From an uncultured Poribacteria bacterium (GTDB lineage: Bacteria; Poribacteria; WGA-4E; WGA-3G), in NCBI GenBank assembly GCA_951828385.1, contig OX639973.1:186001-250000 (forward strand): 64,000 nucleotides of DNA, in the 5' to 3' direction. Below the pieces are notes generated by a model that searched no databases, was not told where the DNA came from, and saw only the letters and a program-made list of their open reading frames with translations. Both the position numbers and the translations under genes were made by a program. Below are positions 1-9,283 of this stretch, piece by piece. Positions within the stretch are counted from its first letter, which is position 1, and every line of letters begins with the position of its first letter.

Positions 1-2
1 TC

Positions 3-353
3 GGTGGTTTAGGTGTGCTACTCGGTACATTTGGATTGGCACTGATACTTTTTAGAAATATCATTGAACGGCGCGGCGAATTGGCAACTTTACGCGCCTT
101 CGGTTTCCGACGGCAGCTGCTCTCGCGGATGCTGTTCCTCGAAAGTTGTTTCCTACTCGCTGTCGGGATGCTTATCGGTATTATTGCCGGACTGGTGGCA
201 ATTCTCGGTTCTCAAGGGCATCTTCCCTCTTTTCCGTGGGTATCTCTCACAATTACCTTGCTTTTCATCTTCAGTTTCGGTATAATTGCAAATGCAATTG
301 CAGTTGCAGTGGCACTCCGAAGTCCACTTTTAAGTACACTCAAATCTGAATAA
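3..353 (+). CDS. FtsX/MacB-type ABC transporter permease, C-terminal end (5' partial)
   Basis: The reading frame is open to the left edge, so only the last ~116 residues are seen. They hold three hydrophobic segments. The middle motif (ERRGELATLRAFGF) is the cytoplasmic loop typical of FtsX-domain permeases of the MacB/LolCE type, where 'RR.EiatLRAlGf' is nearly invariant, and the following segments match the last two membrane helices of the family. Such permeases work with an ABC ATPase in lipoprotein release, export or envelope signalling; the ATPase gene would be upstream of the window. The next gene, a TPR lipoprotein, follows within about 60 bases on the same strand. The family call is secure; the substrate is not known. 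Confidence 0.85.
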   Translation, partial: GGLGVLLGTFGLALILFRNIIERRGELATLRAFGFRRQLLSRMLFLESCFLLAVGMLIGIIAGLVAILGSQGHLPSFPWVSLTITLLFIFSFGIIANAIAVAVALRSPLLSTLKSE

Positions 354-409
354 ACAATTGAAATTTGCGTTTGCGGGTGAAAAGCTTGCTCTATCTGGGA
401 AAACACGCT

Positions 410-1042
410 ATGCATCCTGTTAGGTTCAAAACTACGTCGCATATTATATGTGCAGCCTTATTTGCTTTTTACTGTCTGATGCTAAGCAGCTGTTCCAGTG
501 ATTCCGACCCGAATACGCCAAGCGCGATCAATTATACAGCGCAGGGGTGGCGTTTCTACGAATCAGGTGACTACCCGCAGGCTTTGCTCAGTTTTGAGCG
601 TGCAATCAACTTCGATGAAGCACTTGCCGATGCACATAACGGTGTCGGGTGGAGCCATCTCAGTTTATCGTTGAATCCGCCTTTAGCGCAGGAAGCCTTC
701 CAAAACGCCGTTCAACTTGATGCTTCAAATGCGGATGCTTGGGTTGGGCTTGCAAACCTGCTCTACTTGCGGAACAATGAAGCTGGCAACCAGCCAGCGA
801 GAATTAAAGATACCACCGATTTCAGGTCTGCTATCCGGGCACTTGATAACGCACTCCAAGGCGATGCCCAATACCTCTTTCGGCACGATTATCGCTCCAA
901 AGCCGACCTTTATGCATTAAAGGCATCGTGTTACTACTATCTCGGCGAAGATCAATCCACAGAGGTAGAGATTAATAAGGCACTTCAAATTGATACGACA
1001 CATAGGACTGCTATTGCACTACAAAACCTATTGAAAAAATAA
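410..1042 (+). CDS. TPR lipoprotein
   Basis: A secreted lipoprotein of about 210 residues. The ATG chosen opens a signal peptide: basic start, a hydrophobic stretch (IICAALFAFYCLML), then a lipobox ending in SSC, so the mature protein begins at a lipidated Cys near residue 28. A TTG 45 bases upstream would put 15 unrelated residues in front of the signal and is less likely. The rest reads as TPR-type helix pairs (GWRFYESGDYPQALLSFERA, then a second unit with 'ADAHNGVGWSHLSL', and a third ending in 'EINKALQIDTTHRTA'). TPR lipoproteins usually act as scaffolds at the cell envelope. It may be co-transcribed with the FtsX permease before it. No specific partner can be named. Confidence 0.75.
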   Translation: MHPVRFKTTSHIICAALFAFYCLMLSSCSSDSDPNTPSAINYTAQGWRFYESGDYPQALLSFERAINFDEALADAHNGVGWSHLSLSLNPPLAQEAFQNAVQLDASNADAWVGLANLLYLRNNEAGNQPARIKDTTDFRSAIRALDNALQGDAQYLFRHDYRSKADLYALKASCYYYLGEDQSTEVEINKALQIDTTHRTAIALQNLLKK

Positions 1043-1083
1043 AACTGACAGCCGACTCCTGACGGCTATTAAAGGAGAAAAAT

Positions 1084-1977
1084 ATGTCTCAGAACGTTAT
1101 AACATCTACAAAATTAACCAATTTAACCCCTGCCCACAGCGGGAAGGTACGCGACATTTATGACCTCGGAGATGAACTCCTGATTATATCCACTGATCGG
1201 ATATCCGCCTTTGATGTCGTTTTGCCGAACGGTATCCCTGATAAAGGGAAGGTCTTAACCGGTCTCTCCACATTCTGGTTTGACTACACCGGATCCGTTG
1301 CCGACAACCATCTCATTACGACAAAAGTTGAAGATTATCCCGATGCCTTGCAGCCTGATGCGGAACTCTTAGAGGGACGTTCCATGCTCGTCCGGAAAGC
1401 GGATCGCGTTGATGTTGAATGCGTCGTCCGCGGCTATCTCGCCGGTTCCGGTTGGGCCTCCTATCAGAAAACAAGCGAAATCTGTGGACAAAAACTGCCA
1501 TCTGGACTGCGCGAATCCGATCAGCTTCCAGAACTTCTATTCACACCGACAACCAAGGCGGAGCAAGGTGAACATGACGAACCCATCACCATTGAGGAGA
1601 TGCGTAACCAAGTCGGTAGCGAACTGACAGATCAACTCATTGGTGTGAGTTTCGATCTCTTCAAAGCTGCCAGTCAACATGCCGAAAACGCTGGGATTAT
1701 CCTCTGTGATACCAAATTTGAATTCGGGCAACGCGATGGAAAACTGATTGTGATTGATGAAGTCTTCACACCGGACTCCTCCCGTTTCTGGCCCGCGGAT
1801 CTCTACGAACCCGGTAAACCGCAGCAGAGTTTCGATAAGCAGTTCGTCAGGGACTATCTCTCCGAAATCGGTTGGAACAAACAACCACCTGCTCCTGAAT
1901 TACCAGAGGATGTTATCTCCAAGACAAGCGAGAAATACCGAGAGGCGTATCGTCTCATTGTTGGTGAAGAACTGTAA
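1084..1977 (+). CDS. purC: Phosphoribosylaminoimidazole-succinocarboxamide synthase
   Basis: PurC (SAICAR synthetase) joins CAIR and aspartate with ATP in step 8 of de novo purine synthesis. At 297 residues it has the length of the yeast ADE1-like form rather than the short ~240-residue bacterial form. Visible signatures: the N-terminal HSGKVRDIYDLGD nucleotide-binding segment, DRISAFDVVLPNGIPDKG, the SAICAR signature VECVVRGYLAGSGW, and ILCDTKFEFG with the acidic IDEVFTPDSSRFW near the C-terminus. A clear AAAGGAG ribosome site lies 8 bases before the ATG. It stands alone: no other purine gene is nearby. Confidence 0.96.
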   Translation: MSQNVITSTKLTNLTPAHSGKVRDIYDLGDELLIISTDRISAFDVVLPNGIPDKGKVLTGLSTFWFDYTGSVADNHLITTKVEDYPDALQPDAELLEGRSMLVRKADRVDVECVVRGYLAGSGWASYQKTSEICGQKLPSGLRESDQLPELLFTPTTKAEQGEHDEPITIEEMRNQVGSELTDQLIGVSFDLFKAASQHAENAGIILCDTKFEFGQRDGKLIVIDEVFTPDSSRFWPADLYEPGKPQQSFDKQFVRDYLSEIGWNKQPPAPELPEDVISKTSEKYREAYRLIVGEEL

Positions 1978-2022
1978 GGGTCAATTAAGAAAATAATTAT
2001 AAATTCAGTCCAAACCCAGGGA

Positions 2023-2043
2023 GGCGCGGTTTGTAACCGCGCC
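2023..2043. repeat. Dispersed 21-bp palindrome, copy 1
   Basis: Perfect 9-bp arms around a TGT loop (GGCGCGGTT/AACCGCGCC), in the gap between purC and the CoA-transferase. A close relative with a TCT loop and GGTGCGGTT/AACCGCACC arms lies between the two potB/potC-like permease genes, and weaker forms occur in other gaps. The compensating C-to-T and G-to-A changes in the arms keep the hairpin. No T-tract follows, so it is better called a REP-like element than a terminator. Confidence 0.65.
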
Positions 2044-2101
2044 GGTTCATCTACAGAAACCGTACGATACATGCACATCTAAACATCGGGAGAAACGACG
2101 A

Positions 2102-3289
2102 ATGCCAGGTCCACTGGACGGCATAAAGGTCTTAGATTTGACGCGAGTCCTCGCCGGTCCCTACGCAACAATGCTACTCGGCGACCTCGGCGCAGAGGTC
2201 ATCAAGATTGAACAACCCGGCACAGGGGACGAATCACGCAATTTCGGTCCCTTCAAAAACGCGTTTAGCCTCTACTTCATGAGTGTGAATCGCGGGAAAC
2301 GGAGCATCACGCTCAACCTTAAAACCGAACGTGGACAAGCAATATTCAAACAGTTGTTAGCACATACCGATATTGTCGTGGAGAATTTCCGACCCGGAAC
2401 GATGAAAAAATTGGGACTGGATTACGACACCTTGAAAGCCGAACACCCATCGCTGATTTACGCAGCGTGTTCCGGCTTTGGTCAGACCGGTCCTTATGCC
2501 CAACAAGGTGCTTACGACATGATTATCCAAGGCATGGGCGGTATCATCAGCATCACCGGTGAACCAGAGGGACCGCCAGTACGTGTCGGCACCTCTATCA
2601 GCGACATCACTGCAGCCCTCTTTACGACAATCGGTGTGCTTTCTGCGCTACACCACCGCAACGAAACGGGAAAGGGACAGCTTGTAGATGTTGCGATGTT
2701 AGATAGCCTTGTCGCTGTTCTGGAAAACGCTGTCGTCCGTTATTTCGCTACAGGCGAAGCACCGAAACCCCTCGGTGCGAGACATCCTGCGATTACACCG
2801 TTTGAAGCGTTCGCCTCGGCGGATGGACACGTTATCATCGCACTCGGAAACGATACCCTCTGGGCAAAATTCTGTGAACATGTCAATCGACAGGATCTCG
2901 TCTCGGATGAACGCTTCCGAACAAACGCTGATCGGACGGAAAATCATGATGAACTGTTCCCGATTCTTTCGGAGATTATGTCCAAACGGGCAACCGATGA
3001 TTGGATCGATGCACTCGGAGATATAGGTGTGCCGTGCGGTCCTATCAATGCGATGGATAAAGTGGTAAGCCATCCACAGGTACAAGCACGAGAGATGATT
3101 ACCCGTGTCGCACACCAGATTACAGGCGAAGTTGAAGTGCCAGGGGTACCGATCAAGCTGTCGGAAACACCGGGGAACGTAGACACCCCCGCCCCGAGCC
3201 TCGGTGAACACACAACCGAGGTCCTCACCGGTGTATTGAAAATGTCGCCAGACGAAGTGGCAAAGTTAAAACAAGACGGCGTTATTTGA
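2102..3289 (+). CDS. CaiB/BaiF family (class III) CoA-transferase
   Basis: A family III CoA-transferase of 395 residues, the normal length. The N-terminus PLDGIKVLDLTRVLAGPYA and LGDLGAEVIKIEQPGTGDE are hallmark blocks; VNRGKRSITLNLKTE and VVENFRPGTMKKLGLDY follow. In this family an Asp in the 'G.YD...QG..G' block carries the covalent intermediate; here it is the Asp of QGAYDMIIQGMGGI. Members move CoA between carboxylic acids (for example formate/oxalate, succinate/itaconate, carnitine), and the sequence alone does not fix the substrate. The gene lies between purC and a large hydrolase, not in a recognisable catabolic cluster. The start is supported by GGGAGAAACGACGA just before the ATG. Confidence 0.93.
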   Translation: MPGPLDGIKVLDLTRVLAGPYATMLLGDLGAEVIKIEQPGTGDESRNFGPFKNAFSLYFMSVNRGKRSITLNLKTERGQAIFKQLLAHTDIVVENFRPGTMKKLGLDYDTLKAEHPSLIYAACSGFGQTGPYAQQGAYDMIIQGMGGIISITGEPEGPPVRVGTSISDITAALFTTIGVLSALHHRNETGKGQLVDVAMLDSLVAVLENAVVRYFATGEAPKPLGARHPAITPFEAFASADGHVIIALGNDTLWAKFCEHVNRQDLVSDERFRTNADRTENHDELFPILSEIMSKRATDDWIDALGDIGVPCGPINAMDKVVSHPQVQAREMITRVAHQITGEVEVPGVPIKLSETPGNVDTPAPSLGEHTTEVLTGVLKMSPDEVAKLKQDGVI

Positions 3290-3458
3290 AAGTGGTTTAT
3301 TTTTCGAGATGCTTTCGGACCGTAAACTTGCCTTGCAGTGAGAGTTTGCGGGCTGCTATACATAAACCTTTACCTTCATCAAGAAACGGAAACTTTTAAC
3401 AACGAAATACTGGCAACTGACAACCGATAACTGACAACTATCCCCCAAAGGAGTTCGT

Positions 3459-5723
3459 ATGTCAAACAACACGGCACAAGCATTACACGGAACAAACCCG
3501 CTGACAATAGAAGGAGACCTCGCCGCACAGATGGTTGAGGTACTTGACGGTTATGTTAGCGACGCGGTGGCGGATTCCCTTGAAAAACGGGAAACGTTGT
3601 GGAACCGCGACTATAGTTCTCACGAAGCCTACGCTGAATCCGTGGAACCAAATCGAGAAAGGCTGAGAAAGCAGATCGGCTGCCTTGATGAACGGCTCCC
3701 GATTGAGGAACTCGCTTATGTTGCTACATCAAAAGCTGTCCCACAGATCATAGCAGAAGATAACTACACCGTATCTCGCGTGCGTTGGCAGGTTTTCGAT
3801 GAGGTAGAAGGTGAAGGGCTTTGGTTGGAACCGAGGCACAATGTTCCTGTTGTTGCACAGGTCGTCACGCTCCCCGATGCCGACTGGACACCGGAGATGG
3901 TAGCAGGTGTAACAGACGAGTTGCCAGCGAACGCACAGTTTGCGAGACGTTTAGCAAAAGCAGGATGTCGTGTCGTCGTTCCACTGCTTATCAACCGCGA
4001 CGATACCTATTCCGCTAACCCGACGATTGGCACGAAGACGAATCAACCGCATCGCGAGTTCATCTATCGGATGGCGTATCAACTTGGAAGGCATATCATC
4101 GGATATGAAGTCCAAAAAGTCCTATCGTTAGTGGACTGGATGGCTCTCTTCGACGTACCGATCGGTGTTATCGGCTACGGTGAAGGTGGACTCATCGCCC
4201 TCCACAGCGCAGCGGTCGATACACGGATTCAGGCAACGGCTGTCAGCGGATATTTTCAATCGCGACAAGAAGTATGGCGGGAACCGATTTATCGGAATGT
4301 TTGGGGGCTGCTACACGAATTTGGTGATGCCGAAATCGCAAGCCTCATCGCACCACGTCCGTTGATTATTGAAGCAAGCCGTGGACCGGAAGTCGCCGGA
4401 CCGCCGCCAGTTCGTGATGGACGCGGCGGTGCTGCTCCGGGACAACTCGTCTCACCACCAGTGGATTCTGCCAAAGCAGAGTTTGATCGCGCACGCAACT
4501 TTTATCAGCAACTCGGCAGTGATAATGCCTTGCACTTCGTCTCTACTGACGATGGATTACCGGGTTCTCAAGAAACGTTAACCGGACTGCTTGCCGGACT
4601 CAATGGTGAAAATGGACATATTGACGGATACCACGCTACTGCTTCCGGCACAATTGACGATTTTGATTACGAAGCGCGGCAAAAACGGCAGTTTATGCAA
4701 CTGGTGAATCTGACACAACGCTTTTTACGCGAAGCAGCATCACGCCGGCAACAGTTCTTCTGGGACAAAACCGATACGACTTCGCTCACACGATGGGAAG
4801 AGACATGTAAAAGTGCCAAAACCTATTTCTGGGATGACGTTATCGGAAGGTGTCCACCCCCTGATGTGCTTGCCAACCCAAGAACTCGGCTCATCTATGA
4901 TGAACCCAACTGGAAAGGCTACGAAGTCGTCCTTGATGTCTGGAAGGACGTTTTCGCTTACGGCATCTTACTCCTACCAAACGACCTACAACCAGGTGAA
5001 CAGCGACCGGTTGTCGTCTGTCAGCACGGCTTAGAGGGAAGACCACAGGATACCGCTGATCCGAAGATTCAATCTGTCTATCACGCCTACGCTGCGCAGC
5101 TCGCGGACAGAGGGTTTATTACCTACGCGCCGCAGAATCCCTACATCGGTCAAGATGCCTTCCGCGTCATCCAGCGCAAGGCGAATCCAATAAAATGGTC
5201 GCTCTTTTCGTTGATCGTCCGTCAACATGAACGGACACTCGACTGGTTAGCGGAACTGCCTTTCGTTGACGCAGATCGGCTCGGATTTTATGGATTATCT
5301 TATGGAGGCAAGACAGCGATGCGTGTCCCCGCACTGCTGGATCAATACGCCTGCTCAATCTGTTCCGCCGATTTCAACGAATGGATCGTCAAAAATGCGA
5401 CCTTCGATTCCCGATACAGTTATATGTTCACAGGCGAATATGAGATGCCGGAGTTCGATTTAGGAAACACATTCAACTACGGCGAGATGGCAGGTCTGAT
5501 CGCGCCGCGTCCATTTATGGTGGAGCGTGGACACGACGATGGCGTTGCCCCTGATGAATGGGTCGCACACGAGTTTGCAGTCGTCCGAAGGCTTTACGTC
5601 CGATTGGGCATTGCTGACAGAACGGAGATAGAATTCTTTGACGGCGGGCATCAGATTAATTCCGCTGCTACCTTCAGTTTCCTACACCGCCACCTAAACT
5701 GGCCCGAAACGGACGGTTCATGA
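3459..5723 (+). CDS. Tandem alpha/beta-hydrolase (dienelactone hydrolase/acetylxylan esterase type)
   Basis: A 754-residue cytosolic protein (no signal peptide) that appears to hold two alpha/beta-hydrolase folds. The C-terminal half (about residues 450-750) has an intact triad: nucleophile elbow GFYGLSYGGKTA, an acid after RPFMVERGHDDGVAPDEW, and the His of FFDGGHQIN. The N-terminal half shows a matching elbow GVIGYGEGGLIALHSAA, where the nucleophile position is Glu, followed by IAPRPLIIEASRG, the same strand as in the second half. The first domain is therefore probably not a serine hydrolase. Related single-domain enzymes are esterases or peptidases of the acetylxylan-esterase/DLH clans. 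Substrate unknown. A good AAAGGAG precedes the ATG. Confidence 0.85.
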   Translation: MSNNTAQALHGTNPLTIEGDLAAQMVEVLDGYVSDAVADSLEKRETLWNRDYSSHEAYAESVEPNRERLRKQIGCLDERLPIEELAYVATSKAVPQIIAEDNYTVSRVRWQVFDEVEGEGLWLEPRHNVPVVAQVVTLPDADWTPEMVAGVTDELPANAQFARRLAKAGCRVVVPLLINRDDTYSANPTIGTKTNQPHREFIYRMAYQLGRHIIGYEVQKVLSLVDWMALFDVPIGVIGYGEGGLIALHSAAVDTRIQATAVSGYFQSRQEVWREPIYRNVWGLLHEFGDAEIASLIAPRPLIIEASRGPEVAGPPPVRDGRGGAAPGQLVSPPVDSAKAEFDRARNFYQQLGSDNALHFVSTDDGLPGSQETLTGLLAGLNGENGHIDGYHATASGTIDDFDYEARQKRQFMQLVNLTQRFLREAASRRQQFFWDKTDTTSLTRWEETCKSAKTYFWDDVIGRCPPPDVLANPRTRLIYDEPNWKGYEVVLDVWKDVFAYGILLLPNDLQPGEQRPVVVCQHGLEGRPQDTADPKIQSVYHAYAAQLADRGFITYAPQNPYIGQDAFRVIQRKANPIKWSLFSLIVRQHERTLDWLAELPFVDADRLGFYGLSYGGKTAMRVPALLDQYACSICSADFNEWIVKNATFDSRYSYMFTGEYEMPEFDLGNTFNYGEMAGLIAPRPFMVERGHDDGVAPDEWVAHEFAVVRRLYVRLGIADRTEIEFFDGGHQINSAATFSFLHRHLNWPETDGS

Positions 5724-5813
5724 TCCGACACCTGATAGGGGCGGCTTGAAACTGGAGTCTATACCCGTTCCTGGAAAGAGTACCTACTGACAACTGAAAA
5801 CTACTAAAAAACT

Positions 5814-6866
5814 ATGCTTTATTCCATCACTGTAAGCGCGGGATTAGAAAACCTTGCGCGCGAAGAATTATCAGAACGCTTTGGCGAGGCAGGACATCTG
5901 AAAATCCTGGAACGCAAACCACAACGACTTATCTTCCAATACACCGGGAACCCAAGAGACTTGTTATCCCTACGCACAGCCGAGCATCTCTTTCTCATCT
6001 TGAAGCAGCTGCCAAAGATGACACGTTCACGCAGTTCCTTAGCAGCACTGACCGCTTCAGTCGCCCGTTTCAATTTCAAAGAGTTGTTTGAATGCTGTCG
6101 GCAGATGAATCTCCGTGTGCACAAGCGGATGCCGTTTGGAGTAACCAGCCGACTTTCAGGCAAACGTAACTTCCGACGAATTGACCTCCAACGCGTCGTA
6201 GAACAGGCACTGTTGAAGCGCGGTTGGTATCTGACACCGGCGGACTCGGCTTTAGATGTTTGGGCAGAGATACATGGCGACGACGGCTATATCAGCGTCA
6301 AGCTCTCAGGAAACGATATGGCACAACGTTCCTACAAACACGCACATATCCCAGCATCCCTCAAACCGACATTGGCTTATAGTATGGTACGCCTCTCGCG
6401 TCCACACCCAAAAGATGTCTTTTTGGACGCGATGTGCGGTGCCGGCACTATCTTGTTAGAACGTGCACTCACGAATCGTTACAACTACCTTATCGGTGGC
6501 GATGTCTCCACAGACGCATTAGACGCAACTATGGAAAATTTCGGTAGGCAACATCAACCCCGCCAATTCTTCCATTGGGACGCACGCAGTTTGCCACTAC
6601 AGTCCAACGCAGTCGATAAAATCGTCTGTAATCTTCCATTTGGCGAAACTGTTGGAAATTTATCGCAGTTGACGAATCTCTACCGGCGTTCACTCAAGGA
6701 GTATGCACGCGTCCTGAAACCGAAGGGGCGGATGGTCCTCCTCACTTCGCAACGGACACTCCTTGACGACGAACTGCCTCGCCTACGTTTTCTCGATGTC
6801 CGACAACGGTTAACAGTCGATGTCCGCGGAAAAAAGGCGTGGATATACGTCATCCGTTCCACATAG
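5814..6866 (+). CDS. THUMP-type class I SAM-dependent RNA methyltransferase
   Basis: A 350-residue enzyme whose N-terminal half (about 1-170) resembles a THUMP RNA-binding region (YSITVSAGLENLAREELSERFG) and whose C-terminal half is a Rossmann methyltransferase. SAM-binding motif I is DAMCGAGTILLERAL, and the catalytic N-x-P-[FY] motif is NLPFGE, as in the guanine-N2 methyltransferases Trm14/TrmN and the N-terminal half of RlmL. The probable product is N2-methylguanosine in tRNA or rRNA; which RNA cannot be told. It ends just before a hairpin that lies between it and the convergent oxidoreductase gene. Confidence 0.88.
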   Translation: MLYSITVSAGLENLAREELSERFGEAGHLKILERKPQRLIFQYTGNPRDLLSLRTAEHLFLILKQLPKMTRSRSSLAALTASVARFNFKELFECCRQMNLRVHKRMPFGVTSRLSGKRNFRRIDLQRVVEQALLKRGWYLTPADSALDVWAEIHGDDGYISVKLSGNDMAQRSYKHAHIPASLKPTLAYSMVRLSRPHPKDVFLDAMCGAGTILLERALTNRYNYLIGGDVSTDALDATMENFGRQHQPRQFFHWDARSLPLQSNAVDKIVCNLPFGETVGNLSQLTNLYRRSLKEYARVLKPKGRMVLLTSQRTLLDDELPRLRFLDVRQRLTVDVRGKKAWIYVIRST

Positions 6867-6880
6867 CACCCTATATACCT

Positions 6881-6910
6881 GAAAAAGGCGGAGTTATACA
6901 AACCCCGCCT
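6881..6910 (-). terminator. Rho-independent terminator for the minus-strand oxidoreductase gene
   Basis: A 10-bp stem with one mismatch (AGGCGGAGTT/AACCCCGCCT) and a 5-base loop. On the minus strand it is followed by a run of Ts (AAAAA on the plus strand), so it would stop transcripts of the Gfo/Idh/MocA gene. It lacks a T-run in the plus direction. Confidence 0.6.
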
Positions 6911-6939
6911 ACAACCACTGATGGTTTCCCACCGTTGAC

Positions 6940-8025
6940 CTAAATCTTTGGCACCCTCACCGCAACCTCTTTACCGGCTGCATGCGATCGGAAAATACCG
7001 TCCATAATCACGTTTGTAAGTAAGACGCCCTCCGGCGGTATCGGTGACGGCGCGTCTGCTTTGACCGCCTCTCGGAACGCGATCATCTGTGCTGCCCAGT
7101 TATCAGACGCTGGGAATCCTGAGAACTGGATCGTTGTCATCCCTTCCGGCGGATTCGGTTCCGCTGTTAATCCTTCCGATTCGACAAACTTCTTGAGTTC
7201 ACCGTCATACGCATCGGCATAAATAACCGGCCCACCCAACGAGAAACCGGCTTTCGTCCCAAGATGGAAGTTGCCGCCGAGCGAATCCTGATGCACTGCC
7301 CAAGAGATCTTGAACACCATCACACCACCATTCTCAAAGCGCACCCACGCCGCACCGAACTCTTCAACATCCATAATACCCTGGAACCTCGGATCCTGCT
7401 GCGAGATGTAATCCTCGGTAATCGCAGAAACTCGCACCGGCTTCGGATACCCCATCGCATACAGCGACGCGTGCATATTATAGACACCGATATCAACGGT
7501 CGCTCCTGCCCCCGCTGTCTTCTTATAGATGAACGTATGTCCAGGGTTTCCGCGGCGCCTGCACCCTGCAGATTCAGAGTAGTAGATATCACCGAATAAT
7601 CCGGCGTCATACGCCTTTCTTATGAATTGGATCCTCGGATCAAACGTGGGGTTGAGACCGATTTGTAAGATTTTGCCGGATGCTTTCGCTGCGCGCGTCA
7701 TCGCGGTCGCATCGGAAAGCGTCGCCGCCATCGGCTTTTCACAGAGGACGTGTTTACCGGCGTTCAACGCCGCAACTGTCGGACGGCGATGCCCCTGATT
7801 GTAAGTGCAGACGCTCACACCGTCAATCTCGTCCATTTCGAGCATCTTGTTGTAACTGGAAAAAGCGTGCTTTCTTGGGACACCCCACTCGTCAGCAGCT
7901 TGGTTCGCCTTACTTTTGATGATGTCGCACACCGCGACGATCTCGAAACCGCCGACTTTCTCATAAGTACTCCGGTGTGCACGTGAAATGCCACCTGTAC
8001 CAATAATACCCACTCGGACTGTCAT
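6940..8025 (-). CDS. Gfo/Idh/MocA family oxidoreductase (paralogue A)
   Basis: A 361-residue NAD(P)-dependent dehydrogenase-like protein. The Rossmann motif is VGIIGTGGISRAH, and the family lysine lies in CEKPMAATL. The C-terminal domain carries the substrate-side block TVDIGVYNMHASLYAMGYPKPV, with the Asp and His expected in active members. Family members act on sugars, inositols and related polyols. The neighbour just upstream is a close paralogue of almost the same length sharing long identical runs, so this is a tandem duplication. The start has GGAG-type sequence before the ATG (GAGGAGATAACAGT). It ends at a hairpin with a T-run. Substrate not predictable. Confidence 0.93.
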   Translation of the reverse strand: MTVRVGIIGTGGISRAHRSTYEKVGGFEIVAVCDIIKSKANQAADEWGVPRKHAFSSYNKMLEMDEIDGVSVCTYNQGHRRPTVAALNAGKHVLCEKPMAATLSDATAMTRAAKASGKILQIGLNPTFDPRIQFIRKAYDAGLFGDIYYSESAGCRRRGNPGHTFIYKKTAGAGATVDIGVYNMHASLYAMGYPKPVRVSAITEDYISQQDPRFQGIMDVEEFGAAWVRFENGGVMVFKISWAVHQDSLGGNFHLGTKAGFSLGGPVIYADAYDGELKKFVESEGLTAEPNPPEGMTTIQFSGFPASDNWAAQMIAFREAVKADAPSPIPPEGVLLTNVIMDGIFRSHAAGKEVAVRVPKI

Positions 8026-8127
8026 ACTGTTATCTCCTCATAATAAACTTATGGTGAACAATAAAAATATGTAGATCCTAAAATATGTCCGCTTTGCTGA
8101 CAACTGATTGCTGACGGAAATCGACGG

Positions 8128-9216
8128 CTATTCAACCTCCGGCACTCGCACCGCAACTTCTTTCCCCGCTTCGTGCGAACGGAAAATACCGTCCATAATT
8201 ACATTTGTGAGCAGGACACCCTCTGGCGGTATCGGCGACGGTGCATCTGCCTTAACGGCTTCATGGAACGCCGTTATCTGTGCTTCCCACACATTGACCT
8301 CAGGAAACCCGGAGAACTGGATCGTCGTCATGCCCTCCGGTGGGTTCGCTTCCGCTGTGAGCCCTTCGGATTTGGCAAGTTTCTTGAGCTCATCGGTATA
8401 TGCATCGGCATACACGGTGGGACCGCCCAGAGAGATACCTGCTTCTTTACCGAGACAGAAACTCGGACCGAGCGAATCTTGGTGAATCGCCCAAGAGATT
8501 TTGAACACCATCACGCCACCATCTTCAAACCGCACCCATGCGACACCGAACTCTTCAACGTCCATAATCCCCTTAAATCTCGGATCCTGCTGCGAAATAT
8601 AATCCTCGGTAATCGCAGAGACCCGCACCGGTTTCGGATACCCCATCGCATATAGCGAATTGTGCATATTATAGACACCGATGTCTACAATCGCACCGGC
8701 ACCCGCGGTCCTTTTGTAGATGAAGGTACGCCCAGGGTTCCCGCGGCGTCTGCCTCCGCTGGATTCGGAGTAGTAGATGTCACCGAGCAGTCCTGTATCA
8801 ATCACCTTCTTCGCGAATTGGAGTCTTGGATTAAATGTGCTGTGGAGACCGATCTGCAGAATTTTGCCGGACGCTTTCGCTGCGCGCACCATCGCAGTTG
8901 CATCGGGCAGCGTCGCCGCCATCGGCTTCTCACAAAAGACGTGTTTGCCAGCGTTCAACGCCGCAACTGTCGGACGGCGATGGCCTTGGTTGTAAGTGCA
9001 AACACTGACTGTATCAATTTCGTCCATCTCCAGCATTTTGTTGTAGCTGGTGAAGACGTGTTTTCTCGGGACACCCCACTGATCGGCAGCCTCGTTCGCC
9101 TTACTTTTGATGATGTCGCACACCGCAACGATCTCAAAACCGCCGACAGCCGTGTAAGTCCGTTGGTGCGCACGTGAAATACCACCTGTCCCCACAATAC
9201 CCACTCGAATCGTCAT
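8128..9216 (-). CDS. Gfo/Idh/MocA family oxidoreductase (paralogue B)
   Basis: A 362-residue tandem copy of the preceding paralogue; the two proteins align end to end with no large gap and share the VRVSAITEDYISQQDPRF segment exactly. The nucleotide motif VGIVGTGGISRAH and the catalytic-lysine motif CEKPMAATLPDATAM are both kept, so both copies look functional. Differences cluster in the C-terminal domain and around residues 115-135, which fits divergence in substrate choice. It is probably the first gene of a two-gene transcript, since a promoter-like sequence lies just upstream and about 100 bases separate the copies. Confidence 0.93.
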   Translation of the reverse strand: MTIRVGIVGTGGISRAHQRTYTAVGGFEIVAVCDIIKSKANEAADQWGVPRKHVFTSYNKMLEMDEIDTVSVCTYNQGHRRPTVAALNAGKHVFCEKPMAATLPDATAMVRAAKASGKILQIGLHSTFNPRLQFAKKVIDTGLLGDIYYSESSGGRRRGNPGRTFIYKRTAGAGAIVDIGVYNMHNSLYAMGYPKPVRVSAITEDYISQQDPRFKGIMDVEEFGVAWVRFEDGGVMVFKISWAIHQDSLGPSFCLGKEAGISLGGPTVYADAYTDELKKLAKSEGLTAEANPPEGMTTIQFSGFPEVNVWEAQITAFHEAVKADAPSPIPPEGVLLTNVIMDGIFRSHEAGKEVAVRVPEVE

Positions 9217-9254
9217 ACTGTTCTCCTCTCATAAGAAAATGGAATTGCCATAAA

Positions 9255-9283
9255 AGTTTAGACGAAATCGGTTTGCAATGCAA
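9255..9283 (-). promoter_or_regulatory. Sigma70-like promoter for the Gfo/Idh/MocA pair
   Basis: Read on the minus strand: TTGCAT, 17 bases, TAAACT, placed about 40 bases before the ATG of paralogue B. The -35 box is a weak match, so this is a suggestion from sequence only. Confidence 0.4.

Noticed and set aside
2699-3211. 170-codon minus-strand frame inside the CoA-transferase gene
   Set aside because: It is the antisense shadow of a well-supported gene; Cys/Arg-rich, no ribosome site and no likeness.
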